The position numbers and the translations under genes are program-made. Positions 22,917 to 34,852 of a stretch of DNA of 64,000 nt are shown here, piece by piece. The DNA comes from Niebla homalea (taxonomy: Eukaryota > Ascomycota > Lecanoromycetes > Lecanorales > Ramalinaceae): NCBI GenBank assembly GCA_019925105.1, contig JAHGAU010000002.1, forward strand, positions 1,860,001 to 1,924,000, in the 5' to 3' direction. The notes under the pieces were generated by a model. It saw only the letters and a program-made list of their open reading frames with translations. It was not told the origin of the DNA and did not search any database. Positions within the stretch are counted from its first letter, which is position 1. Each line of letters opens with the position of its first letter.

Positions 22917-24260
22917 ATGGCTGCAAGCCCAGACTCACTCTGCCTAGGATGCACGTCGAGAAGAGTCAATACCTATACCCGCAAAGAGGTCCATGTCCAG
23001 CAGATCATTTCCGTGACGACCAATACAGTCAGCGTCCTCATTGGCCTTGTCACCCTGTACTGCTTGTTCAAGATCAGAAGAAATTTCCGCCACATGTGCG
23101 GCCCCCCCTGGGATCCAATCATGACTACTCCGTACTAATGACTTGCTAGCCTGATCATAATGTTGATTTTATCCCAAATTTTTAGAACCTTTTGGTTCTG
23201 GGTGTACTCCATCAGCAAGCTCACCCAAGGCCCTTCAGGTTACCAAGAAGGCTACGGTCCTGTTCCCCCATCCGCCGCCTTTTGTAGCGCCGATGGTTGG
23301 TTAATCGCATTTGGAAATGAAGCAGCAGATGTCAGCATCTTCCTCATTGCTCTACACACCACCCTCACAATATTCCATACCGGTACCTCTTCGAAACAAA
23401 ACGGTCTCTGGCCCTATCGCTACTATGCCTATGTCGCCTGGATCGCCTTTCCCTCTATCATGGCCTCTCTCGTTTTCATCCGCGGCCCCAATGGCTACCT
23501 CCCGCAAGGCACATACTGCGCGCTGCCCCAGCGCCCATTTTGGTACCGCATCGGTCTCAGCTGGGCTCCTCGCTACGTCATTCTCGCATTTGTCATGGGA
23601 GTCTATGCCGCCGTCTACATCTACGTGCGGTACAAATTCGCAGACCTTATATCAAAGATGAGGGATCCCACCAGCCTCTCGGACGCCGAGCATTTCACGG
23701 ATATAGCACGGGGAGGAGCGTTAGATGGCCAGGCGCCCTTGGTGCCCCTCCGGCAGAGCCGCGAGCAGGATCGGCAGGACAAGAACGCAAGTCTGGCACG
23801 CAGGCATACCACCATCAAGAAGCAGCTACGCTTCATGTTTATCTATCCCGTCGTCTACCTCCTCATGTCCATCCCGCCTTTTGTCCAGCACTGTTATGGG
23901 TACACCAGCATACAAGCCCCCTCCGCTCTCACAGCCGTGGCCATTGCGAGTGTAACGCTGCAGTGCGCCGTCGATTGCATCGTCTTCATCACCCGCGAAA
24001 AGCCGTGGCGATTCATGGCCAAGGAACGCTTGTCGACGTATGACTTGTCGAGGCTAAAGTGTTGGAAGGATGATGGTGTTACCGAGATCGCCAACCCTCC
24101 AACGATAGTCAGAGCGGAGACAGTGACCAATCCGAGCAAGCGGGCGAGGAATTGGTTCGATGTGGAAAGCCAAAATGTGGGCAGTGATGGGCATGTTGAC
24201 CGATTGGATGAACGGCAGCGCAAAGGGGCAGACGGGGCAAATTCGACTGGGAATTCTTGA
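22917..24260 (+). CDS. Git3/Gpr1-like G protein-coupled receptor
   Basis: Two exons, 22917-23095 and 23150-24260. The 54-nt intron has a weak donor (GTGCGG) but an excellent branch site (TACTAATGAC) and acceptor (TGCTAG). It joins KIRRNFRH to LIIMLILSQIFRTFWFW across transmembrane helices 1 and 2. About seven hydrophobic segments follow. The C-terminal part, RFMFIYPVVYLLMSIPPF with TAVAIASVTLQCAVDCIVF, fits the Gpa2-interacting C-terminal domain of nutrient (glucose or amino acid) receptors that signal through cAMP. The loop between helices 5 and 6 is long, and the cytoplasmic tail is hydrophilic. The start is uncertain: the frame stays open to an ATG at 22728, but MAASPDSLC at 22917 has a good context and a suitable extracellular length. 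Confidence 0.85.
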
Positions 24261-25429
24261 TGACCTTTACAGTGACGATGACGAATGGCCATGTTCCCGG
24301 CGTTTTGGAGGTTTCTGCTGATCTTGGTATGGGTGAATGGCGCTCATGGCGCAATACGACTCATGATACTACTTGTGCATTGGATCTGCATCCCTTTCGA
24401 AAATCATATTTGCTTGACATTCACTTTGGGAACAACAATCTCTGTGTGCCTCAATCCACTTTACTAAAGGCTCGCAACTCATTCTAAAAACAAAAACAAA
24501 AACAAATAGCAACGCTTGATCATAATGAACCGCGTTCTCACCAGAGCCACACATCTACACGACAGATCTTCCATCCCTCCAACATCCCTCTCGCCCGTCC
24601 GATCTCTATCTCTCCATCCACCCCCCCAAACCCCATAATCTCGTGATCGAAAGCCAAGAACAATCCCAACAATCAATTTGTACCGAATCCCCCCTCCCCT
24701 CCCCACCCACACAGCAACTAAGCCAACTTACCCACCAAAAGCAGTAGTAGTAGTAGTAGTAGTAGCAAGCAATAATCAGCCGAGTAAGACTTTCGGGGCC
24801 CCCAAGGAAGAGGGGGGGCGCGGTGGTTCGGTGGTGATGGAATGGGGGATTTTTTTTTTTGGATGTATGGCAGTTCCAAGCATTGTTGCTGGACTAGTGT
24901 CAAAGGTCGCCGGCGGGGGGGGGGACCACCGCTGTTGGAGAGTCAGGATGTGGGTTCACGGGATGGTTATGATGGTGTGTAGGTGGTGCATTGTCTAGCT
25001 GTGAGAGTAGAGTAGGATAGAGGGGATTGATGGATAGGGATGGGGGCGGCAAGGGCATGGAAGCCTATACAAGACTCTAGAAGGGCCAGGTTGGCCGTTA
25101 ATGATGAGGGGGGAGGCCCAGAAAGAGGGGGAAAAAAAGGGGGGGGAAAGAGATGGTGGAGGTATGAATACCACGTCAGCGAGAAAAGGTGATGGGTAGC
25201 TGTTATCGGAAAGGTCTGTTCCGAATGTAAGTTGGAGAAAGATTGGCCAATGATGAGGCGTTTTTGCTGGGTGGATGGATAGGGATTGTTTGATACTCTA
25301 TTCGTTTTGAGAAGTGGGTATGTTTCAATAGTAGTTAATGCTCGTGAACACCTCTATGTGTGAATGGGTGCCAAAGAAAAATGGAAAAGTCGTACGGGAG
25401 ATGCATTGTCGTGATGTTCCAGAAGACAC
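24261..25429. other. Intergenic between two converging genes
   Basis: No gene recognised. It carries AAAAAC repeats at 24484-24507, an AGT repeat at 24743-24765, and several poly-G and poly-T runs (24850-24870, 24915-24924, 25120-25150). Short frames here are low-complexity chance frames. Confidence 0.45.
24743..24765 (+). repeat. AGT trinucleotide microsatellite
   Basis: About eight uninterrupted AGT units in non-coding sequence. Confidence 0.95.
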
Positions 25430-26597
25430 TCATCTGAATATTGACGAAAGCGGTACTCCCCACAGATATCCCATCATCACCATACCACCAAGACTCATCA
25501 TCGCTGCCATCAGCAGGTTGACCCCATTATTGTCCAACACTCCCGTCCCACTCTCGACGCGCCGGGTCGGAGGATCGTCTTGCTTCTTGGGGTCGAAACT
25601 CCGAGTGCCTTGGACCAACACTTTCTTGCCCCCGGCGCCCTCAATGACCTTACCACTCTTCCCGTCAACCACACTCGCTTGCAATAAGCCACCTAGTAAG
25701 GAGTCGAGGATGCTGCCCAGACCGCCCCAGAGGGTCAAGGCTGCCACAAATACCACCGCTTCTCTCCACGTTGAGCCGCTGGCACCATTGCACCAGGGGA
25801 CACAGATTGATGACACAAGGGCTATGAAGGCCCCGCCGCCGAAGCCTGCGAGGGTACCCACCCCGGTGACGCCGCCGTTGGTGCCGGGCGGGACTTTTCG
25901 GAGTGAGAGGGATGTTAGGAGACGTGGCGAATGTGGGGAGAGGATGCCGAGCTCGGAGGAGAAGGTGTCGGCAGCTACGGCTGCATAGTTGCTATGTATA
26001 CGTGGAATATGATCAGAAGAATGAACGAATCATATTGTTAAGCATGGGGGCAGGAGAAATGTGGTATAGACTGTGGATGGGCGTCAGGCTTACCAAAGTA
26101 TCCCCACAGGTATTAATAGATCTGCTTTCCTCCCACTGATGTCTCCCCAGCATAGTTCATTGCTGGATTGGTTTTGATTGAGTGTATAGAGATGGAGGAT
26201 GATGAGCAGGCTTGCGACCCCAGAATTTGCGAGTACTTGAATGTGGGTGCGTGGGCCTTCGCCGCCGGTAGAGCCAGAGGATGAGACGGTGAGGCGGGAT
26301 TTGACGTCTTTTTTGATCTGTTGAGCCAGGTCTGTCAGCAATCGCCTTTCTTCAAAACCCTCAAAAAGCTAAACGAGAGTGAAAGACGGTATTGGAGAGG
26401 GGTATCACCTCCGTCACGACTGACCCTGCCAGGAAGAATGTGCACAACAAGTTGAAGCAGACCGCCCAGGGGTGCATCGCGTGGATGATCGCTGTGAGGG
26501 CCGCAACGACTAACCCCACAGGAGTGAGGGAATTGCGGGAGTAGGCGCGGTAGACGAGAGCGCAAGTGGCAGGGACGGAGAGGTAGGGGGACAGCAT
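25430..26597 (-). CDS. TMEM19/DUF92 family integral membrane protein
   Basis: Three exons on the minus strand: 26409-26597, 26094-26317 and 25430-25991, giving 324 aa. Introns are 26318-26408 (GTGATA to CAACAG) and 25992-26093 (GTAAGC to ACATAG). Exon 1 begins MLSPYLSVPATCALVYRAYS and contains two membrane helices. Exon 2 carries the family's GGEGPRTHIQVLANSG. Exon 3 gives NYAAVAADTFSSELGIL and KVPPGTNGGVTGVGTLAG, the two best-conserved DUF92 blocks, followed by hydrophobic segments. Plant VTE6 of this family is a phytyl-phosphate kinase; the role in fungi is not established, so lipid phosphate metabolism is only inferred. The first acceptor could instead be 14 bases upstream, but that would break the frame. 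It is divergent from the decapping enzyme gene, 257 bp away. Confidence 0.88.
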
Positions 26598-26854
26598 TGT
26601 GAAGTTAGCCCTCGAAAAGCTGGATCAGCTGTAGCGAGATGGAGGGTTTGGTGGGATTGTACAGAGCAGCTTGGTATGATAATTGATATCAGATTTGTCA
26701 CGGCGCTACGGTAGTGGTGGTTAGGGCGCCGGAAATAAGCTTGCGGGAGAGCTGGTGGATTGAATGCTTCATCAGGCTTTGAGAACATGATATCTAAGTT
26801 CAGAGAAGTTTGAGGGCCTTTGCAATTTCTTGAGATTGTAGCCATTATCAAAAG

Positions 26855-27919
26855 ATGGCTCACACCCGAAACCCTGAAGCTCTGATACCACTGTTCAAGC
26901 TTGACCGTTTGTTGAATCACGGTAAGACCATGGTGAGATATTGATGAGCATTTCTCATGCGTCAAAGATCAAAATGGCAGACGTGTGACTTTGCTTGGGA
27001 GCATCAATGATGAGCCCGCTCTTTTGACAGCCGAGCGGGCTGCTTTCCCAAGTGATGAAAATACGCTCAACGCGTTCCATGCCGCTCTTACACATGTCAA
27101 CAATTTAGGTGACAATGACATCTATCGCTGGTATCTGGCATCCTCAGGAACCTCGGAAGGAGCGCCTCCAGATCTCAAGCTCAATCTGATCTACCCATGT
27201 ACCGAAAAGCACATCAGAAAATACTCGCCACAGGAGGTACGAGTAGTTACCGAGACGCCGGACATCTATGCCAAGTACGTGCGACCGTACATGCAGCGAA
27301 TGAGAGATGAAGGCCGGCTGAATTGGGTCTTCAACATTCTCGAAGGGCGAGCCGAACAAAAAGACATCCTCGTCCGCGAGACAGGCAACGTTCAGAATGG
27401 AGACGATGAAGGCTTTCTCCTGATGCCCGATCTCAATTGGGATCGCAAGACCATGACAGGCTTGCATCTCTTGGCTATCGTGAATCGACGAGACATTTGG
27501 AGCTTACGAGATCTCAAGAAGGGCAACGTAGTATGGTTGAAGCATATGCGTAGGAAGGTCATCGAAGGAACTACGAAGAAGTATCCAGAGATTGACGAGG
27601 ATCAGATCAAACTGTACTTCCATTGTCAGCCCCCTGAAAATTGTCGCGGTGTTTTGGGAGTTAGCTGACAATCTGGCTGCCAGATCAGCCAACATTCTAC
27701 CACCTTCACATCCATGTGGTGCACGTCATGTGCGAAGCGACCTCCACTCAATCTATTGGGAAAGCACTGAGTCTCGAAGGTGTCGTATCTCAACTTGAAA
27801 CGATGGGTGGCAACGAAGATGCCAGCATGGCCGATGCTACTATCACCTGCTACCTAGGAACTCAGTCTGACCTCTGGAATGAAGTTTTCCTCCCTCTCAA
27901 AGAGGGGAGGATCGGCTGA
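26855..27919 (+). CDS. dcs1: Scavenger mRNA-decapping enzyme DcpS (HIT family)
   Basis: Three exons: 26855-26921, 26968-27624 and 27684-27919 (319 aa). Intron 1 is 46 nt (GTAAGA to AAAG) and joins LIPLFKLDRLLNH to DQNGRRVTLLGSIN. Intron 2 is 59 nt, has an unusual donor (GTCAGC) and an acceptor TGCCAG, and joins QIKLYFH to YQPTFYHLHIHVVHV. Without that splice the histidine triad is lost. The enzyme hydrolyses cap remnants (m7GpppN oligonucleotides) left after 3'-to-5' mRNA decay, releasing m7GMP. The catalytic triad HLHIH is present, and MPDLNWDRKTMTGLHLLAI is the conserved cap-binding block before it. The N-terminal dimer domain is normal in length. Confidence 0.94.
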
Positions 27920-29119
27920 AACCCCTCCTGTGGCCCCACTTCAAGTATAACCCAGATAGATTCTTTGGAACGGTGGCTGGCTATCCTCAATCTCCGAGAA
28001 TTCATTCTGCGAAAACGTAGACGGAACGCAAGGAACCCTTGCACCTCCACTTCCAGGAGAGAGCAACGAACGTTGCTTCAGGATGGATTTACTGAAATGT
28101 CTTTCTTGACCCCCTCGCTGGTCTGCTTCGACAAGCAGTGCAGAGAGCGTGAACAGCTCTCTGAGTCGTCGCTACTGAGCTGGCCAAGGCAGAGAGATAG
28201 GAGGGGAGGTCTGATTCTCAGCTGACAGCATTCAACATGCCTTGTTGGTGCCATTGACGGAACTGTTCAGCACGAGCAGTGCTTTGCAGGATGGGTGGAG
28301 CCAAGTGCTGGTGCTTCGGCGTTGGTTTTTAAGACAAACATGTCTTACCATTCGAAAGGTCATTCATTTCGAAGTAACAGTAGGAACAAGACTAGACAAT
28401 TCATGATGTTCAATCCATTGTCGTCTGTTGCGAAATTTTCAAACGTGGTTTGGGGCGTGGTTTATCATCTCAAAATTAGTGAGTCGGTATTTTCTCATCA
28501 TTGATCAGGGCTATTTCGTAAAGGGGTATGTCATGATTCCTCAACTAAAGCAGCTCCCCATGATAAGAATATCCGAAGGTTTGCTTGAACCCAGCGTGAT
28601 CGACTCTCTTCAATTGATTGCTGTGGGAACCAGATACAATTGGATACAGCCTTCCACTGCGTTTGACACATCGGAATAGGCTATGACACTTGGATCGCGG
28701 CTTATGAGAAGCTGCTGCAGGAGGCTGAGCTCTTCGAGGGTACCCATCTTACCTTCGTCTTTTGCACCAGTCCCTCTTGGAGTCGCCAGGAGTCTGTCTT
28801 TGTCTTCATCAGGATCGCTAGGTTCAACGAACTACGATGTCGCTCGTGACAACTACTCCACCCTAGCAAAAACATTCACCACGAGCGAACGATGATGATG
28901 AGGCGGGGAAAAAAAAACAAACAAGCCGTTTCCTTTTCACGCATCTACTTTTCTCATCACCTTTACTCTTTCTTTAAAGCCGACCATGTTCACTCATCGG
29001 CCCCAAGTCCGTTGGCCTATGAATCTCTGCAGAGCTTGAATATCAGCTTCGCGTGAACCTGATCAATGCTATCTTAACCCATAGTCCGCTTCACAAAGTA
29101 ACATCAGCTCTCGACGCGT
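27920..29119. other. Intergenic, possibly gene remnants
   Basis: About 1.2 kb between DcpS and the next gene. Several plus-strand stretches look coding-like, for example one beginning GYDTWIAAYEKLLQEAELFE near 28680. They are short, in different frames and match no family I recognise. I do not support a gene here. Confidence 0.35.
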
Positions 29120-30605
29120 ATGTCAGCCCTCATGTCTCCATCGAAAGAGCCTTCAACCCCTCAGTGGGAATCCAAGGTTCTTGAGCTGGTCAATTCGTAT
29201 CGAAGTGTCGAGGAACGTCACCCGCTCGTCGACCTTCTCTGCAGTAATTCTGATTCCAACAACTTTTTCCATGAAACGCTCAACCACGATGCATGGATAA
29301 TTTCAAGTCGATCTCAGGATATTGAGGACGGCGAGATATCAATTTTTCAGAAAGCTTTCCTCATCCTCTCCAACAATCAGCCGCAGGACTATAACGCCGT
29401 AGTCGCGATCTGGACCGACGAGCTCTTTGGATTCCGTGCCATGCCTGGTGGAATCGATTCACTCGATATCCTTGCGAACCTGACTGCCAAAGTCCACGCG
29501 GTGCATCGTAGGAACCCCTTCTCTCTGCCGTGGTGCATCATACACGAACAATCTGCATTGTCCGGTCGCGAGCGTCCAGCTAACAAACAATGCTCCTCCA
29601 GAGATGAATAAACTTCTGGAAGCTCACGTCCCAGAGATTGAGGATCGTACTGTGGATAGTGCTGCGGAGGACCGACCGTTGCTGCTCTCTCAAGAGACCG
29701 AGTCTCACAACGAAGTCCATGAATCACCGCCAAATACGGAAGCAGGTACTCCTCCCGACAAGGCAGCAGAGACTGTCGTCCCGAAGCCCTTCGCAAACGA
29801 CTCAAAGTTCCAGCGCCTTCTCGAGACATACCACAAAGCTCGCCGCGACTTCGACAATGCGACCCCTCGAAGTAGGGATCGAACCGCTGCCGCAAGGTTT
29901 CTGCGTGACACGAGCGAGAATTGTCTCAACTATCTATTGAGAAAGGGGCGCGAGTCCATCATGGAGGCCCTGGCGCATTCATCAACGGAAGAGATAAATC
30001 TGGACAAAGCCGTGGTTCGCGAGCTCCAAGACACAATCGCGGAGACCATGGCGTTCGTAGAAGGCTGTTCTGGAGGTAAGAAAAGAAGCTTCGACGAGGA
30101 GAGCGCGACGGATCCCGCCACAGGATCTTCGAGGAATCAGAGCAAGTCTGCAAGCCCCAAGAAGCCGAGACGTTCCCGGGTCAAGCCAGTGACCAGGAAG
30201 GGCAGAACCGTAGGGACGCCGATCAGAACGCAGCACATGGCACGGCAGCGAGCTCCTTCACCTGAAAATCTAAGGTTGGGCCGTCACGAAGTGACCTTGC
30301 GACAGGATCGACCAATCGACGACCGTTGTCGCCAAGTATCCATCCACACCCGTCGCGGGGAGTCAGGCGAAATGAGAACTGACAACCGTTTTGATGACGC
30401 TCAAGATCGCCATGCACATCGCTTTGACACGGCTAGACGCCCTGATTTCGCGTCTGGACCGTTTGAGCGTGGCATCTCAGAAGGCAGATATCCATCCTAC
30501 GGTTTCGGGCATGAACATGGAGGGGGGACCGAACACCGTGAGGTGGCCAGTGGGCACTCTGCACCGCGGACTTGGGACACATATCGTCCACGATACTATG
30601 ATTGA
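29120..30605 (+). CDS. Basic hypothetical protein, probably nuclear
   Basis: Proposed exons 29120-29507 and 29602-30605 (463 aa). The intron of 94 nt runs from a GTAGGA donor, past a GCTAACAA branch site, to a CTCCAG acceptor. The join is in phase (NLTAKVHAVH to MNKLLEAHVPEIED). A shorter 37-nt intron from a GTCGCG donor also keeps frame but seems too small. The N-terminal part is helical. The centre (residues 200-310) is charged and helical with KARRDFDNATPRSRDRTAAA. The tail is rich in Arg, Asp and His with a KKPRRSRVKPVTRKGR patch that could be a nuclear localisation signal. No family recognised; no function assigned. Confidence 0.6.
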
Positions 30606-30967
30606 CACGAGTGATCATAGTTGATATGCACTTTAGGATGGCTAAAACGATTCATTATCTGGCAAGCCGGTACCGTGTTGGCTAAAGCGACGACCGACAT
30701 TGTTGGACTTTTTTCAATAAGGAACCAGTGAAGTAACTGAAGCAGGATACGCTTCTTCATCGGGGGATTGTAGCCATCATAGTTCTAGCAGAATTTAGAC
30801 TTGCAACAACCTCTGTTCAACAGACTCAATTCACTGATTGGTGGACGCGCTTCGCATTTCACAACCTCCCTCCAATCGACTGCCCCACCACCAACAACGT
30901 TACACCCCACATGTTCACATTTATCAGACAAACGCAGTGAGCATAGAGTACTTCTGATAGTCCGTAA
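30606..30967. other. Intergenic, promoter of the GCP4 gene
   Basis: A 362-base spacer between two plus-strand genes; nothing else recognised. Confidence 0.4.
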
Positions 30968-33268
30968 ATGCTTCACGAGTTGCTCCTCTGCCTTTCCGGC
31001 CACCCATCTCCCATCATAGCCAACAGCAAGGACTCGCCCTTCCACTCGCTACTCTCCCCGCCCGAAGATGCCCTCCTGAAAACCCTCTCAACCAATCTCG
31101 GCGACAAACACATCTACATTCGCGATGAGGCCACATCAATATCCAAAAGTCACCCTTCGACCGTCTGTCGCGCCATCGCCGCTGCTATCATTTCAGTCCA
31201 CCTCGCGGATTTCCAGCAACGCATTTTGGAGGTGGAAAGAGACATTCTGCAAGAAGACCCTAAATACGTGGGCGCCTACAATATCGTCCCATTGTCTGCC
31301 ATGGTGACAGCTTTTGACGGATGGAGGAGAAAAATGTCTTGGTTGAAGGATCTGGTCAACTTCATCAAGCAGTCAGGGGCAAATGAGAGGCCGCGGCATT
31401 CAGGGTCTGGCAAGGAAGAGGCATGCTCCGCAGCAGAGGCCATACAATGGGCCAGGGACGCGTCGCGTACAGGGTATCCGGACATTGAACAGATGGCATT
31501 GCAGATCGTGGCTGTTGCGGAAGTGGCATGGCTGAAGCAGGTTGCGTCGTGGGTGCTTTATGGAAGGCATCCTGGAGGGGCGGATTTCTTTGTCAGTCCG
31601 GAGGCTTCGATGGAAGACAGTCGCCATTCAGCGTACAACTCGTATGCAGTTGTCTCAAGACTGGTGCCCTGTTTCGCAACGCCATCGACAGCCAATTCCA
31701 TCCTTTTTCTGGGAAAGTCTTTGAACCATATCACCGCCAGACAAACTTCTGCCATCGAAGGCTCGTACAGCATCTCTTATCCAGAGACAAACTTACTCCC
31801 AATACATTTGAAGCACCTCTCCGCACTCAAGCCACCCATCAGCTCTGCCGCTTTCTCCAAGGCTATTGGAGCCATTCGCCTCTCACTATCTCAGAACGTG
31901 CTTCAAAGACTGCTTCCACTGTCACAGGTACTGGAAGTCCTAGAAGTCGCCAAGGACTTTTTACTACTGGGTCGGGGCGAATTTGCCATGGCTCTGATCA
32001 CTGCAGCAGACGATCGACTCTCTTCTCGGCAGGGGCGCAATGCCACAAATGCAAAGAAACATCTTCACGATCTTGCAAGTCTGACGATCCGAGAAGGAGA
32101 AGTCCATAGTGTGCTTGCTCGGACATGGACCACTCTAGCTTCAATGCAGTCGATGGAAGATGATAGTATGGACGAGGTGCTGGATCAAGCGAGGGCGCTT
32201 ATTACACTGACCATTAAGACCGTCGAATCGCGCTCGAATGAGCGGGCGCAGTCGTCTGGAATTTCATTTGACGACCTGCTTCTACCCTCATCTACTCTTC
32301 TCAATCTTCGAGTCTCCTCTCCGCTAGATCTTTTCCTTGGCCCGTCCGATGTCAAGCTCTATTCCAGCATCCATGCCTACCTTCTCGCGATCCGACGTGC
32401 ACATCTACATCTGAGTCGACTCTTTCAGCTCTCATCACTTCGGCGTGTTCATCCGTCTCCAAAAGCTAGGGTGAATAGACACACCAGTCACCAACATAAA
32501 GAGCGCTCAGCCCAGCGCACCAAGTCCTTGCGCCCAGTCTGGGCAACCATCAGCTCTGCGGCCTTCTTCTTCTCTGAGCTAGCTGATTACTTCCAAGGTG
32601 AAGTGATTCAAAGTTCCTGGTCCACTCTGTACACCTGGCTCGTCCCTCCGCTCTGCTCTGCCGAGTCAGACATTGCAGACACGAGTTCACCACCTTCATC
32701 GTCGTCCATCGCTTCCCGCAAATCAAACCTCTATTCCACTTCCGCTTCATCCAAGCAAGTCGACAAGGCCATCGAACAGGCTACTAGCTTTCATGACCCC
32801 GAGACCCTCGCCAAAGCCCACCAAGCATACCTCGCCTCCATCCGCCGTGCCATCTTACTTGACGACCTGGAGTTCACAACGTTGCTAAGACGACAAATGA
32901 CCGCCGTTGACCATCTCTGCGCATTACTCCAGCGGCTCGATGTTGTCATTTTCAACTTACAGGCAAGCGGAGAAAAGGCTTTTGAGGCCGAGGAAAGGAG
33001 GATAACCGCTGATCTGGCAGCTTCTGGGGGCAAAGTCGCGGAAGGGACCAAGAAATCGGTCGAGAGGTTGAGGAAGATTGACGATGCAAGGGATTCCAGA
33101 GTCCATGGAATGAGGCGGGACTTGGAATCTGTTGAGGATGGGGATGCTGACGAGTCTGGTGGGTTTGTGCCCTGGGGATCTGGAGGAGGAGTGGGGTTGG
33201 AGAGGGTGCTTTTGAAGCTGGACTATGGAGGTGAGCGTGATGAAAGGTTTGCTCCAGGCTTTGTGTGA
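30968..33268 (+). CDS. Gamma-tubulin complex component 4 (GCP4) homologue
   Basis: Single open frame of 766 codons. The first residues MLHELLLCLSGHPSPI match the very conserved start of GCP4 proteins, which fixes the start codon. GCP4 is a subunit of the gamma-tubulin ring complex that nucleates microtubules at spindle pole bodies. The N-terminal GRIP1 region includes YIRDEATSI and AIAAAIISVHLADFQQRILE, with PLSAMVTAFDGWRRKMSWL behind it. The C-terminal GRIP2 region includes AKAHQAYLASIRRAILLDD and VDHLCALLQRLDVVIFNL. The middle contains Ser-rich low-complexity insertions, usual in fungal members. No introns are needed. It is longer than the human protein (about 667 aa) because of these insertions. 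Confidence 0.92.
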   Translation: MLHELLLCLSGHPSPIIANSKDSPFHSLLSPPEDALLKTLSTNLGDKHIYIRDEATSISKSHPSTVCRAIAAAIISVHLADFQQRILEVERDILQEDPKYVGAYNIVPLSAMVTAFDGWRRKMSWLKDLVNFIKQSGANERPRHSGSGKEEACSAAEAIQWARDASRTGYPDIEQMALQIVAVAEVAWLKQVASWVLYGRHPGGADFFVSPEASMEDSRHSAYNSYAVVSRLVPCFATPSTANSILFLGKSLNHITARQTSAIEGSYSISYPETNLLPIHLKHLSALKPPISSAAFSKAIGAIRLSLSQNVLQRLLPLSQVLEVLEVAKDFLLLGRGEFAMALITAADDRLSSRQGRNATNAKKHLHDLASLTIREGEVHSVLARTWTTLASMQSMEDDSMDEVLDQARALITLTIKTVESRSNERAQSSGISFDDLLLPSSTLLNLRVSSPLDLFLGPSDVKLYSSIHAYLLAIRRAHLHLSRLFQLSSLRRVHPSPKARVNRHTSHQHKERSAQRTKSLRPVWATISSAAFFFSELADYFQGEVIQSSWSTLYTWLVPPLCSAESDIADTSSPPSSSSIASRKSNLYSTSASSKQVDKAIEQATSFHDPETLAKAHQAYLASIRRAILLDDLEFTTLLRRQMTAVDHLCALLQRLDVVIFNLQASGEKAFEAEERRITADLAASGGKVAEGTKKSVERLRKIDDARDSRVHGMRRDLESVEDGDADESGGFVPWGSGGGVGLERVLLKLDYGGERDERFAPGFV

Positions 33269-34852
33269 GGGATTGGAGCTGAAAAAGAACGAAATCATCT
33301 ACCTACCGATATGCGGTCAGCGGTCGTTCAAGTCACGTCGACTAAATCCCACGAATGAATGCACGTTAGAAAGATAACTATTGATGATGGATGGTACGTC
33401 CAGCCACCAAAAAGAAGAGTGCGACACTCATGAGAGTCCTATGGAATGGATCACATGACATGAGCTAGCTCATGAACACTGTCTAGACTCAACTGCGCAG
33501 GAAGAGATGATAATAAAGGACCCAAGCAGCGATGCAGCCACGCAAGAGCAAGATCCATTAGAGGTCGTTGTTGTCGACTGGGAAGTGGACTCGGTGATGG
33601 ATTCAAGGATGCACAAAGGGATGAGGGGAGCTCTACACGTACATGTGATTTTTAGGAGATTTTCATGTAGGTATGGAGAAACGCGGGAGATCGTCTGCAT
33701 CAAACCCGGCATACGGGTTTTGATACAGATCTATTGGTGGGTGGACATGCCCCCCAACACACAACAGCCTTGGAATCTCCATGAAGAGCCATTTATATTA
33801 CACATACAAGCCATTTGCTGTACCGTTCGCGCCGCTTTGCGCGGACGGGCTCGGGCTTATACGTTCAGGTCAGCACAAAGGATTCTGATATTGGCAAGAA
33901 TTGTGCCAAGCGGTCAAGCACGTTAAGGTTCAGCAGATCAGAGGCACCAATGACCCTCTGACCTGCTGGAAAGTAGTATCCCACATGCAGGGCTGATGAT
34001 CATGACAAAACCACTACATCTCCAATATTTGTGGACGGGAGTGGCCTCGAATCAGAGTATTCGAGGCGCTGGTGCCCTTGAGCACTTTATCAAAAGTGTT
34101 TCTAGTTGCGATCATACCCAGGCTTTCCCCTTTGTCATAGTGTTGAGACACTGTATACTCGAACAGAAATATGCTGGTTGGTTCATACTCCATCGACTTG
34201 GCTCATTCGCGTCTTATCAGACTGGAAGCAGAGCAATGAGCCCTTTGAAACCATTTCGCCCGCTCGCTTTCGTTACATTATCAAATATACCACCTGACGA
34301 AAGGTCGGGGTTCGGGTTCCGGTTTATCCGCTTGGTCAATTACAGCAGGCATATAAGACAATTATCCTATCCAGAGAAAAGGGACTTGATCATCATCATC
34401 TTCATCATTAGCGAGAAAATTCTCCCCTTCCTAGTCCATCGTCTCAGCCCTCGCTTCCCTCACCATCGCCTTGCCCTTGACCTCCCTGTCCACTAATACC
34501 AGCACTCATTCCACCTCCTTTTCCCACTTCCACTGTCATTATGATCAATCTTCAGCAAACAGACACACGTGCAAATACTCTTTGGAGACGTGAAACATTT
34601 AGCCAGACGAGCCCTTCGCTTTTCTAAGTATGAGGGAAGCTCCACTTAGCAGCAGTCGAGAAAACACATACACCGCTGACCCATCTCTCGCCTCAGTAAC
34701 ATCTATTCCTTTTAACCTAGCTCGTCCCAAACCACAGACACTTTTTCGGGACTCGCGCTTGTTTTTTCTCGTGTCGGGACTCCACCAGTGCGTTATCTCC
34801 ATCATCCTCAACGCCCCCAATGCCCGACTCTTACACACTGTACTCATACACT
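33269..34852. other. Intergenic, nothing recognised
   Basis: About 1.6 kb with only short uninformative frames on both strands. No repeats of note. Confidence 0.4.
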